Part shown: positions 1-5,095 of the stretch, in pieces
Numbering within the stretch: the stretch's first letter is position 1
How the letters are laid out: every line of letters starts with the position of its first letter
Translations under genes and position numbers: made by a program
The notes under the pieces: generated by a model
Database searches by the model: none
What the model saw: only the letters and a program-made list of their open reading frames with translations
Told to the model about the DNA's origin: nothing
DNA from: Paracoccaceae bacterium
GTDB lineage: Bacteria; Pseudomonadota; Alphaproteobacteria; Rhodobacterales; Rhodobacteraceae
Direction: 5' to 3'
Length of the DNA: 5,095 nt
Assembly: GCA_002746395.1 (NCBI GenBank)
Contig: NVXA01000005.1
Location: 59,475-64,569 of the forward strand

Positions 1-39
1 GCCAATCCAGATTGCCCTGTTTGTGGTAAGTCTGGCTAG
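1..39 (+). CDS. C-terminal end of a gene entering from the left, possibly MoeB/ThiF/HesA family
   Basis: Reading in frame from base 1 gives 12 residues, ANPDCPVCGKSG, followed by TAG at 37-39. Only the extreme C-terminus is present. The tail contains a CxxC pair just before the end. MoeB- and ThiF-type adenylyltransferases (sulfur-carrier activation for molybdopterin or thiamine) carry two CxxC zinc-binding pairs, and the second lies a few residues from the C-terminus in a context like NPxCxVCG, which matches well. This is inference from 12 residues. Other zinc-ribbon-tailed proteins are possible, and the reading frame itself is supported only by the sensible tail and the tight convergent arrangement. 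Its stop overlaps the stop of the opposing dehydrogenase gene by 4 bp. Confidence 0.45.
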   Translation, partial: ANPDCPVCGKSG

Positions 40-1022
40 AGCATGCTCGGCACGACTTGATCTGGTGGGCGGTGCCCGTCGGCGAAGGTTTTGATGTTGA
101 TGATGACTTTTTCACCCATCTCGATCCGGCCCTCAACGGTCGCGGAACCCATGTGCGGCAACAGCAGGACATTGTCCAAACCCTTTAACCTTGGGTTAAT
201 ATCATTGCCATGCTCGAAAACATCAAGGCCCGCTCCGGCCAGTTCGCCTGCGCGCAACATGCGGGTCAGGGCATTTTCGTCGACGATCTCGCCGCGGGCG
301 GTGTTGATAATAAAGGCGCTGGATTTCATTAGCTTCAAGCGGCGGGCGTTCAGCAAATGGAACGTACCGGGGGTGTGTGGGCAATGGATCGATACGATAT
401 CAACCCGCGCCAGCATTTGATCAAGGCTTTCCCAATACGTTGCCTCCAACGCCGCTTCGGTATCAAGATGCAAGCGGCGTCGATTGTGGTAGTGGACCTG
501 CAAGCCGAACGCTTTGGCGCGCGCGGCGACGGCCTGACCAATTCGGCCCATACCCAAAATACCAAGACGTTTGCCACCAATCCTATGCCCCATCAGCGCG
601 GTGGGTGACCAGCCCTGCCAGTCGCCTTGCTGCATCAACATCGTGCCTTCGCGAAGACGGCGCGGAACGGCCAAAATCATGGCCATGGTCATATCGGCGG
701 TATCTTCCGTCAACACACCCGGAGTGTTTGAAACCAGAATTCCGCGCTGCAGTGCGGTTTGCACATCAATGTGGTCAAACCCTGCACCGTAATTTGCAAT
801 CAGGCGCAAGTTGTCACCGGCATGAGCCAGCATCTTTTGGTCTATTGTATCACCAAGAGTTGGTACCAGAATATCGGCGCGGCTGATCGCGTTGGTCAAA
901 GCCTCCGCATCCATCTTTTCGTCTGTTTCGTTCAGCTCAACATCGAAAAGCTCGCGCATACGAGTCTCGACAGGTTCGGGCAGGCGGCGGGTTACGATGA
1001 CCTTAAGGGGTGCGTTTGGCAT
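36..1022 (-). CDS. D-isomer specific 2-hydroxyacid dehydrogenase (glyoxylate/hydroxypyruvate reductase or D-glycerate dehydrogenase type)
   Basis: A 328-residue cytosolic enzyme of normal length for the family, which interconverts 2-oxoacids and D-2-hydroxyacids with NAD(P)H. Visible landmarks are the substrate-loop motif NYGAGFDHID (residues 77-86), the Rossmann glycine motif GMGRIG (157-162), the signature IINTARGEIVDE (238-249) with catalytic Arg243, and catalytic His290 in LLLPHMGSAT. After the second Rossmann strand the sequence reads HNRRR (179-183) instead of an acidic residue, which by family knowledge favours NADPH over NADH. Aligning on DVF (267-269) puts Gly272 where the catalytic Glu of the usual DVFxxEP motif would be; Glu270 lies nearby. 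A GAGGA-type ribosome site lies 12 nt upstream of the ATG (1035-1039 on the opposite strand). It is divergent from the SH3-like gene and convergent, by 4 bp, with the gene at the left edge. The exact substrate cannot be read from sequence; glyoxylate/hydroxypyruvate is the best guess. Confidence 0.93.
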   Translation of the reverse strand: MPNAPLKVIVTRRLPEPVETRMRELFDVELNETDEKMDAEALTNAISRADILVPTLGDTIDQKMLAHAGDNLRLIANYGAGFDHIDVQTALQRGILVSNTPGVLTEDTADMTMAMILAVPRRLREGTMLMQQGDWQGWSPTALMGHRIGGKRLGILGMGRIGQAVAARAKAFGLQVHYHNRRRLHLDTEAALEATYWESLDQMLARVDIVSIHCPHTPGTFHLLNARRLKLMKSSAFIINTARGEIVDENALTRMLRAGELAGAGLDVFEHGNDINPRLKGLDNVLLLPHMGSATVEGRIEMGEKVIINIKTFADGHRPPDQVVPSML

Positions 1023-1136
1023 ATTGTTTTTGCGTCCTCGGGTTGAAAACTTTGTGCTAACATGGCAGCAAAGGAACGGCGGGGGAATGGTAAAAATACC
1101 AAACCGCGCGATGCAGGCAGATTACAGGCGTATATT
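1023..1136. promoter_or_regulatory. Divergent intergenic region with a perfect inverted repeat
   Basis: This 114 bp spacer separates two divergently transcribed genes, so it should hold promoters in both directions. I could not find a convincing -35/-10 pair on either strand. It contains a perfect inverted repeat, TGGTA-AAAA-TACCA, at 1088-1101, which could be an operator. An ATG at 1062 is in frame with the SH3-like gene but has no ribosome site and would place 25 hydrophilic residues before the signal peptide, so I treat this stretch as non-coding. Confidence 0.4.
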
Positions 1137-1667
1137 ATGATTAAGTACATGCGACATTTGTTGCGAGCTATCGCTATTCTGGTGGCCGCCTTTTCTATGG
1201 GCGTTCCGGTTGTGAATGCACAACAGTCATCCAATGCGGAACTTGGGCCAAGCACGAACCTGCCATTACCCCGTTTTGTCAGCCTGAAGGTCTCGGAGGC
1301 GAATATTCGGCGCGGGCCGAGCGAGTCTCATCGTATCGACTGGGTATTGCAACACCGTGGCACGCCGCTGCAAATTACCGCCGAGTTTGAACATTGGCGG
1401 CGCGTGCAAGATCAAGATGGTGTCGGCGGGTGGATACATTATTCACTGTTAAGCGGGCACCGCACCGTTGTTGTTCAGGGGCAGCGTATTGCCCTGCGCA
1501 CCGACCCGAATGAAGGGGCGCGAACAATTGCGCTGGCGGAAAAGGGTGTGATTGCATCCCTTGGAACATGTCTGCCGAATTGGTGCGAGATTGAAGCGGG
1601 TGGGTTTGAAGGCTGGGTTGCGAAGTCCGAAATCTGGGGCGTGGGGCGTGCCGAAATCCGCGAATAG
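1137..1667 (+). CDS. Exported protein with two bacterial SH3-like domains
   Basis: A 176-residue protein with an N-terminal signal peptide: basic start MIKYMRH, hydrophobic core about 8-26, likely cleavage after VNA at residue 28. The mature part carries two SH3-like units. The first is about 47-113, with the typical ANIRRGPS motif (55-62) and GWIHYSLL (98-105). The second is a more divergent unit, about 118-169, with LRTDPN (120-125) and GWVAKSEIWG (159-168). This resembles the SH3_4 (formerly DUF1058) family of periplasmic proteins, which by analogy with other bacterial SH3 domains may bind peptidoglycan or peptides; the ligand is unknown. Cys145 and Cys150 are the only cysteines and could form a disulfide in the periplasm. 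I chose the ATG at 1137 because it places the signal peptide at the N-terminus; the upstream in-frame ATG at 1062 would bury it, and Met5 (1149) is an alternative. Ribosome site is weak. Confidence 0.82.
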   Translation: MIKYMRHLLRAIAILVAAFSMGVPVVNAQQSSNAELGPSTNLPLPRFVSLKVSEANIRRGPSESHRIDWVLQHRGTPLQITAEFEHWRRVQDQDGVGGWIHYSLLSGHRTVVVQGQRIALRTDPNEGARTIALAEKGVIASLGTCLPNWCEIEAGGFEGWVAKSEIWGVGRAEIRE

Positions 1668-1678
1668 TTGTTTGCCTG

Positions 1679-1693
1679 TTAATCCATGCTTAT
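1679..1693. promoter_or_regulatory. Possible CtrA-like site (TTAA-N7-TTAT)
   Basis: TTAATCCATGCTTAT matches the alphaproteobacterial CtrA consensus TTAA-N7-TTAA at 7 of 8 fixed positions and lies in the spacer upstream of the DUF2125-type gene. It would be centred about 60 bp upstream of the transcription start predicted from the candidate promoter at 1713-1741. A near-match of this kind is not rare by chance in AT-rich spacers, so support is weak. Confidence 0.15.
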
Positions 1694-1712
1694 CTATTCA
1701 ACCGTTAGGCTA

Positions 1713-1741
1713 TTGCCCGTCATTCATGTCGCGGATAAACT
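1713..1741 (+). promoter_or_regulatory. Candidate sigma-70 promoter for the DUF2125-type gene
   Basis: TTGCCC (1713-1718) and TAAACT (1736-1741) are separated by 17 bp; each hexamer matches 4 of 6 consensus bases. Transcription would start near 1748 and give a leader of about 30 nt, ending in a strong ribosome site. No terminator is visible between the SH3-like gene and this point, so some read-through from upstream is also possible. Confidence 0.33.
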
Positions 1742-1764
1742 CCGTGCAGAATTATATTCATTGT

Positions 1765-1769
1765 AGGAG
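1765..1769 (+). promoter_or_regulatory. Ribosome binding site AGGAG
   Basis: AGGAG stands 8 nt upstream of the ATG at 1778. It is the clearest Shine-Dalgarno sequence in the window and fixes the start of the DUF2125-type gene. Together with an own promoter it suggests the protein is made in good amounts. Confidence 0.8.
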
Positions 1770-1777
1770 ATTATAGT

Positions 1778-3229
1778 ATGAAAAAATTAGTAACAGCTTT
1801 TACGACCGTCGCGATCGTAAGCAGTGCATCTTACGCTATCGCCCAAAACCAGTTGGAAACAACCCTCGATCTGGTTGTTCGTGGTATGATGGATGATGGT
1901 ACAGATGTTTCTTATGGTGAACGAATTATTGGTGGTGATGGCAGCATAAAATACACCGATTTGGTGATCGCCGCACCAGATGGCGAGTTTTCAATGTCTC
2001 TGGATTGGCTAAAGGGTGTGCCGTCAGGTTCAGATGTTACGTTTACAGTTTCCGATACCATTGACTTTTCAGGTCAAGCGGAGGGCGTAGAGTTTTCGTT
2101 CGAAATCCAGTCGTCCGCACTTGAGCTTACCACTAACGGTTTGCTGCGCGAAGCAATGAGCACTGAAGATGTTACAGTCACATTCTCGGCCGACAAATTT
2201 ATCGTAGACGGTGGCGACCCTCAAAGTGACGTTTTGCGAAAACTCTTTATTGATCTTGGGGAAGTCGATTTCAATCTTCTGGTTTCAACTGAAGAAATGT
2301 ATGTTGAGGGCGGTTTCGATGCCGAGAAAATGGACGTCGCCTACGATTATACCTTTGAGGGTCAATCTCAGGATGTCGAACAAACCACAGGCGCCACAAC
2401 CTTGTCGTTCGAGTTTGATATCCCGGAAGATGAAGAAGACGCGCTTGGATATCTTGATGGCAGCAAATCCGGCGTGTTCAAAATGAACAGCGGTGCCAGC
2501 GAATTCGTAACGTCGATGGTAGCCGATGGTGTCGCGGTGGAGATGGAAGGCACTTCTGGTGAGGGCTCCATACTGCTGGAAATCGTCGATGGAAACATCA
2601 CCTATGATGTTAATGCCGACGGTTTTGATATGGTTGTGACGCCTGGTGCGGGAATGCCGATTCCGCCTGTGGAAATTGGAATGGGTGAAATGGCGGTGAA
2701 GCTTGTCATTCCTGCGGGCGCTGCGGATGCACCTGCGGAAATGGTTATAGATATTCTGTTCGCTGATTTGGTTATCGGTGAGGGACTGTGGTCAATGATT
2801 GATCCGAACCAAACGATTTCACGCGATCCGGCACAGTTGGATATTGATATCGAAGCACTGGTGCAACTTGATGCAATGGCCGCAGTTGGGGGTGGCGATC
2901 CAACATCGGCTGCCACGATTTATAGTCTGGATATCAACCAGATTCTTCTGTCGCTTGCAGGTGCTTCGATTCAAGTGGACGGTGCTGCAACGTTTGACAA
3001 TTCCGGCCCAATTCCGATGCCGTTGGGTTCTGTTAACATCGACATGCGCGGTATTTCGACGTTGGCGAACAAGCTGGTAACCCTTGGTTTGCTGGATCAA
3101 ATGCAAGCTGGAATGGCGATGGGCATGATGATGGCGTTTGGAAAACCGGGCGCTGAGGCTGATCAATTCATCTCCGAGATTACGTTCTCGGAAGATGGTA
3201 TTTTGGCGAACGGCCAACCGATCCGCTAA
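1778..3229 (+). CDS. Exported acidic protein of DUF2125 type, function unknown
   Basis: A 483-residue protein with a clear Sec signal peptide (MKKLVTAF..., likely cleavage after AIA at residue 22). The mature part is rich in alternating beta-strand-like segments and Asp/Gly turns, has no cysteine, and is strongly acidic, with roughly 17 Lys/Arg against several times as many Asp/Glu. One very acidic stretch is FDIPEDEEDA near 213-222. The C-terminal third follows the layout I recall for DUF2125 proteins of Rhodobacterales: a segment around LWSMIDPNQTISRDPAQLDID, an LSLAGASIQVDGAATFD strand region, an amphipathic helix with LANKLVTLGLL, and the terminal ILANGQPIR. A methionine-rich helix MQAGMAMGMMMAF lies at 442-454. 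The N-terminal part is less typical, and a relationship with DUF945 (YdgA-like) proteins is a possible alternative. It is probably periplasmic. It stands alone as a transcription unit, with its own ribosome site and terminator. No biochemical role can be assigned. Confidence 0.85.
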   Translation: MKKLVTAFTTVAIVSSASYAIAQNQLETTLDLVVRGMMDDGTDVSYGERIIGGDGSIKYTDLVIAAPDGEFSMSLDWLKGVPSGSDVTFTVSDTIDFSGQAEGVEFSFEIQSSALELTTNGLLREAMSTEDVTVTFSADKFIVDGGDPQSDVLRKLFIDLGEVDFNLLVSTEEMYVEGGFDAEKMDVAYDYTFEGQSQDVEQTTGATTLSFEFDIPEDEEDALGYLDGSKSGVFKMNSGASEFVTSMVADGVAVEMEGTSGEGSILLEIVDGNITYDVNADGFDMVVTPGAGMPIPPVEIGMGEMAVKLVIPAGAADAPAEMVIDILFADLVIGEGLWSMIDPNQTISRDPAQLDIDIEALVQLDAMAAVGGGDPTSAATIYSLDINQILLSLAGASIQVDGAATFDNSGPIPMPLGSVNIDMRGISTLANKLVTLGLLDQMQAGMAMGMMMAFGKPGAEADQFISEITFSEDGILANGQPIR

Positions 3230-3249
3230 GGTATAGTGATTTGAAATTT

Positions 3250-3279
3250 GGCCCGCCGTTCATTCGGTGGGCCTTTTTT
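3250..3279 (+). terminator. Intrinsic terminator after the DUF2125-type gene
   Basis: GGCCCGCCG (3250-3258) pairs with CGGTGGGCC (3265-3273) around a 6-nt loop TTCATT, followed by six T residues (3274-3279). One of the nine pairs is a G-U wobble in the plus-strand RNA; in the minus-strand RNA the same position becomes an A-C mismatch and the U-run is only three long. It therefore works best for the plus-strand gene, starting 21 nt after its stop codon, and may also weakly stop minus-strand transcripts leaving the Smr gene, which ends at 3285. Confidence 0.9.
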
Positions 3280-3284
3280 ATGCG

Positions 3285-3893
3285 CTATCGGGTGCGGCGC
3301 AGATAAACGTAATACGCGCCGCCGCCGCCATGCTTGGCGTGGGCGGGTGTGATTTGCAAAATCTTCGGCTTCAGATCAGGGCGATTCAACCAATGCGGCA
3401 AGCTGTGACGCAAGATGCCTTGTCGGGTCGGCATGATGCCTTCCTCCACGCGGGTGGAATTACCCTTGCCGGTGATCACCAACGCCAGCCGTTTGCCAGC
3501 GGCGTGACTGCGATGAATAAAGGTTGTTAGTTCCGAGTGCGCTTGCGCGGCCGTTAGCCCATGCAAATCAAGACGCGCATCCGGTTTGATTTTGCCTTTG
3601 CGAAGGCGATCAAAATTCTTGCGGTCCATCTGGTGGTCGGGCTTTTCGCTGGCCTTCATCGGGTCGAGTGCCAGATTAATGGTCACCCGTGCCTCTGGCC
3701 GTATTCCACCGATCTGTGTCAGCGGGCGGATCATCTGCCGTGACGGTTTTTGCGCCATTGGCACGCGTTCCGGTTCAGGGTTAAATGTTACCTTGAAGGG
3801 TTTCACAGAATGCAGCGGGGCCGTGGTCTGGGTAACCTTTGACCACACCTCTTGATCGTCCTCGCTTAGTTTTCTGTGCTTTCGACGTACCAT
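3285..3893 (-). CDS. Smr/MutS2 C-terminal domain protein (stand-alone Smr)
   Basis: A 202-residue cytoplasmic protein. The N-terminal half (about 1-100) is basic and apparently unstructured, starting MVRRKHRKLSEDD, with a WSKVTQTTAPLH segment usual in alphaproteobacterial members. The C-terminal half (about 105-201) is an Smr domain. It shows LDLHGLT (108-114), VITGKGNST (139-147) and the glycine-rich HGGGGAYYVYLRR (188-200). Smr domains, first known from the C-terminus of MutS2, act as nucleases on branched DNA or on RNA in the cases studied; the DLHG and T/HGKG motifs form the active site. Whether this protein acts on DNA or RNA is not known. It follows the Tim44-like gene by 9 bp, with no good Shine-Dalgarno site, so translation probably depends on coupling to the upstream gene. 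In relatives mltA usually separates the two. Confidence 0.92.
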   Translation of the reverse strand: MVRRKHRKLSEDDQEVWSKVTQTTAPLHSVKPFKVTFNPEPERVPMAQKPSRQMIRPLTQIGGIRPEARVTINLALDPMKASEKPDHQMDRKNFDRLRKGKIKPDARLDLHGLTAAQAHSELTTFIHRSHAAGKRLALVITGKGNSTRVEEGIMPTRQGILRHSLPHWLNRPDLKPKILQITPAHAKHGGGGAYYVYLRRTR

Positions 3894-3902
3894 AACAAAG
3901 GC

Positions 3903-4553
3903 TTAAGCCCCGGTTCCAACCAGAAGCCAATTCGGGTTATCGCCACCCATGAGGCGGGCAAATGTCCATGTATCGGATTGTTTCTTGATGTGCTTTTCGT
4001 CACCCTCGACGATTTCACCTTCGGCGTTGCGGACAACGGATGTCAGCTCGCCAGTGAATTTCATCGTGATTTCGGCTTCTCTGTTTTCTTCGTCGAACTT
4101 CGCACCAACAAGTTTAACACTGCTTACACCAATGAAGTTCGCATCAACGGTCAGACCACTATCAACGCGCGCTGTTATCGCGGAAGAAAAGGATTCGTAT
4201 ACGTCAGGCGCAAGGTATTGCTCAAGAAACGGCAGATCGCCGTTTTCAAATGCCATCAGGATCAATTCATAAGCTTGGCGCGCACCGCCAGTGAACACCT
4301 CAACCGAAAATCCGGGTTCAATTCGTTTCATCGCTGCAAGTGCCTTGCCGGTTTCACTGTTTAGATCGACAAAGTTTGAAATATCAAAGTCTTCGCCACC
4401 ACCCTCAATCACTTCAAACTTACGTTTCGGAGTTTGTACGGGGGCCGTAGTATCCTCGAATCCTTCGCGCGTTCCAAGAACGCTGCGAAGGCGAAGCACC
4501 AGAAATAGCGCCACGCCGGCAAGAACAATAATTTGAACCAGTTGCGAACCCAT
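3903..4553 (-). CDS. Tim44-like domain protein (Tim44/TimA family), membrane-anchored
   Basis: A 216-residue protein. Residues 4-21 form one hydrophobic helix (QLVQIIVLAGVALFLVLR) followed by basic residues, giving an N-terminal membrane anchor with the rest likely in the cytoplasm. An acidic linker follows (about 30-65, with VIEGGGEDFD). The Tim44-like domain occupies about 70-214: helices around ARQAYELILMAFENGD and FLEQYLAPDVYESF, then a curved sheet with VSSVKLVGAKFDE, AEITMKFTGEL and TWTFARLMGGDNPNWLLV. In mitochondria Tim44 tethers the import motor; in alphaproteobacteria the homologues are thought to be membrane-associated adaptors of unclear function. AAAGGT (4561-4566, opposite strand) lies 7 nt upstream of the ATG as ribosome site. 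It is divergent from fxsA, a conserved arrangement in this class, and it leads the Smr gene in a two-gene operon. Confidence 0.92.
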   Translation of the reverse strand: MGSQLVQIIVLAGVALFLVLRLRSVLGTREGFEDTTAPVQTPKRKFEVIEGGGEDFDISNFVDLNSETGKALAAMKRIEPGFSVEVFTGGARQAYELILMAFENGDLPFLEQYLAPDVYESFSSAITARVDSGLTVDANFIGVSSVKLVGAKFDEENREAEITMKFTGELTSVVRNAEGEIVEGDEKHIKKQSDTWTFARLMGGDNPNWLLVGTGA

Positions 4554-4670
4554 CGGAACGACCTTTCGAAAAAATTCTGGCTAAACATTGGCGTTCAGCC
4601 TATTCGCTACCTATGTAAGCATTGTGAGGGGCCAAGTCCATTGGTCCGATGTAAACTTTGGAAAAGGCAT
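4554..4670. promoter_or_regulatory. Divergent intergenic region between the Tim44-like gene and fxsA
   Basis: This 117 bp spacer must serve both divergent genes. It contains an imperfect inverted repeat, GGGCCAA-GTCCA-TTGGTCC (4629-4647, one G-T wobble), 23 nt upstream of the fxsA ATG; it could be an operator or an RNA hairpin in the fxsA leader. The best plus-strand promoter candidate, TTGGCG (4588-4593) with TATGTA (4612-4617) at 18 bp spacing, is weak. No good minus-strand pair was found. Confidence 0.4.
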
Positions 4671-5095
4671 ATGTGGCTATTTTTTCTATTCGTAGCGGTT
4701 CCGATCGTCGAGATCGGTCTATTCATTCAGGTCGGAGGGTTCCTCGGGCTGTGGCCAACGCTGGCTATCGTCGTTCTGACTGCATTGGTTGGTACAGCAT
4801 TAATGCGCGCGCAAGGCATGGCCGCGCTGCAAAAGTTGCAAACCAGCATTGAGAGCGGCGGAAATCCGGCAGATCCGATTGCAAACGGAGCGTTCATTCT
4901 GATCGCGGGATTACTGCTGCTAACACCGGGGTTTTTCACCGATACTCTTGGGTTGTTGTTGTTAGTCCCGCGGGTGCGCCAAGCGCTTATTCGTGCCATT
5001 ACCGCACAAATAAAAGCGCGCGCTACGGTTTATACATCATCCGGATTTCAATCGCAGACACAATATGCATCTGATACCGTGCTTGAAGGAGATTT
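4671..5095 (+). CDS. fxsA: FxsA family inner-membrane protein, cut by the window end
   Basis: The frame is open from the ATG at 4671 to the window end, giving 141 residues without a stop; family members are about 140-175 long, so little is missing. The sequence shows the FxsA pattern: two closely spaced membrane segments at about 2-20 (WLFFLFVAVPIVEIGLFIQ) and 25-45, with the conserved PIVEI motif at 11-15, a short loop with RAQGMAALQKLQ (46-57), and a third hydrophobic region at about 73-99 that includes the family hallmark LTPGFFTD (84-91) before LLLLVPRVR. In E. coli, overproduced FxsA relieves exclusion of phage T7 by the F plasmid; its normal role is unknown. The ribosome site is AAAAGG (4662-4667), rather close to the ATG. 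In alphaproteobacteria secB commonly follows fxsA, so secB is the expected next gene. The C-terminal hydrophilic tail begins near residue 113. Confidence 0.93.
   Translation, partial: MWLFFLFVAVPIVEIGLFIQVGGFLGLWPTLAIVVLTALVGTALMRAQGMAALQKLQTSIESGGNPADPIANGAFILIAGLLLLTPGFFTDTLGLLLLVPRVRQALIRAITAQIKARATVYTSSGFQSQTQYASDTVLEGD

Noticed and set aside
377..886. Long plus-strand open frame opposite the dehydrogenase
   Set aside because: It lies entirely antisense to a gene with full catalytic motifs, has no ribosome site, and its translation resembles no family; it is a shadow frame.
1062..1136. N-terminal extension of the SH3-like gene from the upstream ATG
   Set aside because: It adds 25 charged residues ahead of a clear signal peptide, has no ribosome site at 1062, and would use most of the divergent spacer as coding sequence.
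2819..3217. 132-residue minus-strand open frame inside the DUF2125-type gene
   Set aside because: Antisense to a well-supported gene; its translation is rich in His, Arg, Asn and Cys with no recognisable domain, as expected from reverse reading of codons for acidic residues and Met.
3876..4364. 162-residue plus-strand open frame opposite the Tim44-like gene
   Set aside because: Overlaps a gene with clear family features on the other strand; no domain and no ribosome site.
4727..4999. 90-residue minus-strand open frame opposite fxsA
   Set aside because: FxsA on the plus strand shows its membrane segments and the PGFFTD motif; the reverse frame is low-complexity (Asn, Ser, Arg rich) and unsupported.
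5084..5095. AAGGAG near the window end as the ribosome site of a next gene
   Set aside because: These bases encode the LEGD segment of FxsA, and no start codon is visible before the window ends. A secB start just beyond is possible but cannot be seen.

Overview
The window looks like a piece of alphaproteobacterial chromosome, most likely from the Rhodobacterales. The protein sequences and gene order point there: a divergent fxsA / Tim44-like pair, a linked Smr-domain gene, a DUF2125-type secreted protein, and a 2-hydroxyacid dehydrogenase of the form familiar from that order. Base composition is moderate. I see no mobile elements, tRNAs, rRNAs or CRISPR repeats. All the genes look like intact chromosomal housekeeping or envelope genes. 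The genus cannot be fixed from the sequence.

Layout from left to right. (1) The last 12 codons of a plus-strand gene end in a CxxC tail reminiscent of MoeB/ThiF-type enzymes. It meets the minus-strand 2-hydroxyacid dehydrogenase (36-1022) head-on, and the two stop codons overlap in the 4 bp CTAG. (2) A 114 bp divergent spacer follows, holding a perfect small inverted repeat. It leads to a secreted SH3-like protein (1137-1667). (3) A 110 bp spacer with a plausible promoter and a strong ribosome binding site leads to a 483-residue, very acidic, cysteine-free exported protein of DUF2125 type (1778-3229). It is closed by a strong intrinsic terminator (3250-3279). (4) The minus-strand pair Tim44-like (3903-4553) and Smr (3285-3893), 9 bp apart, converges on that terminator. 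(5) A 117 bp divergent spacer leads to fxsA (4671 to beyond the window end).

Functionally, three of the six main genes encode envelope proteins of poorly known role: two exported proteins (SH3-like, DUF2125) and FxsA. The Tim44-like protein is membrane-anchored, and the remaining two genes are cytoplasmic (an NAD(P)H-dependent 2-oxoacid reductase and an Smr nuclease-like protein). The most notable contextual point is that mltA (lytic murein transglycosylase A), which from memory usually sits between the Tim44-like gene and smr in related alphaproteobacteria, is absent here. The second is a glycine where alignment on the DVF motif would put the catalytic glutamate of the dehydrogenase. I did not find convincing evidence of a new defence, mobile or regulatory system.
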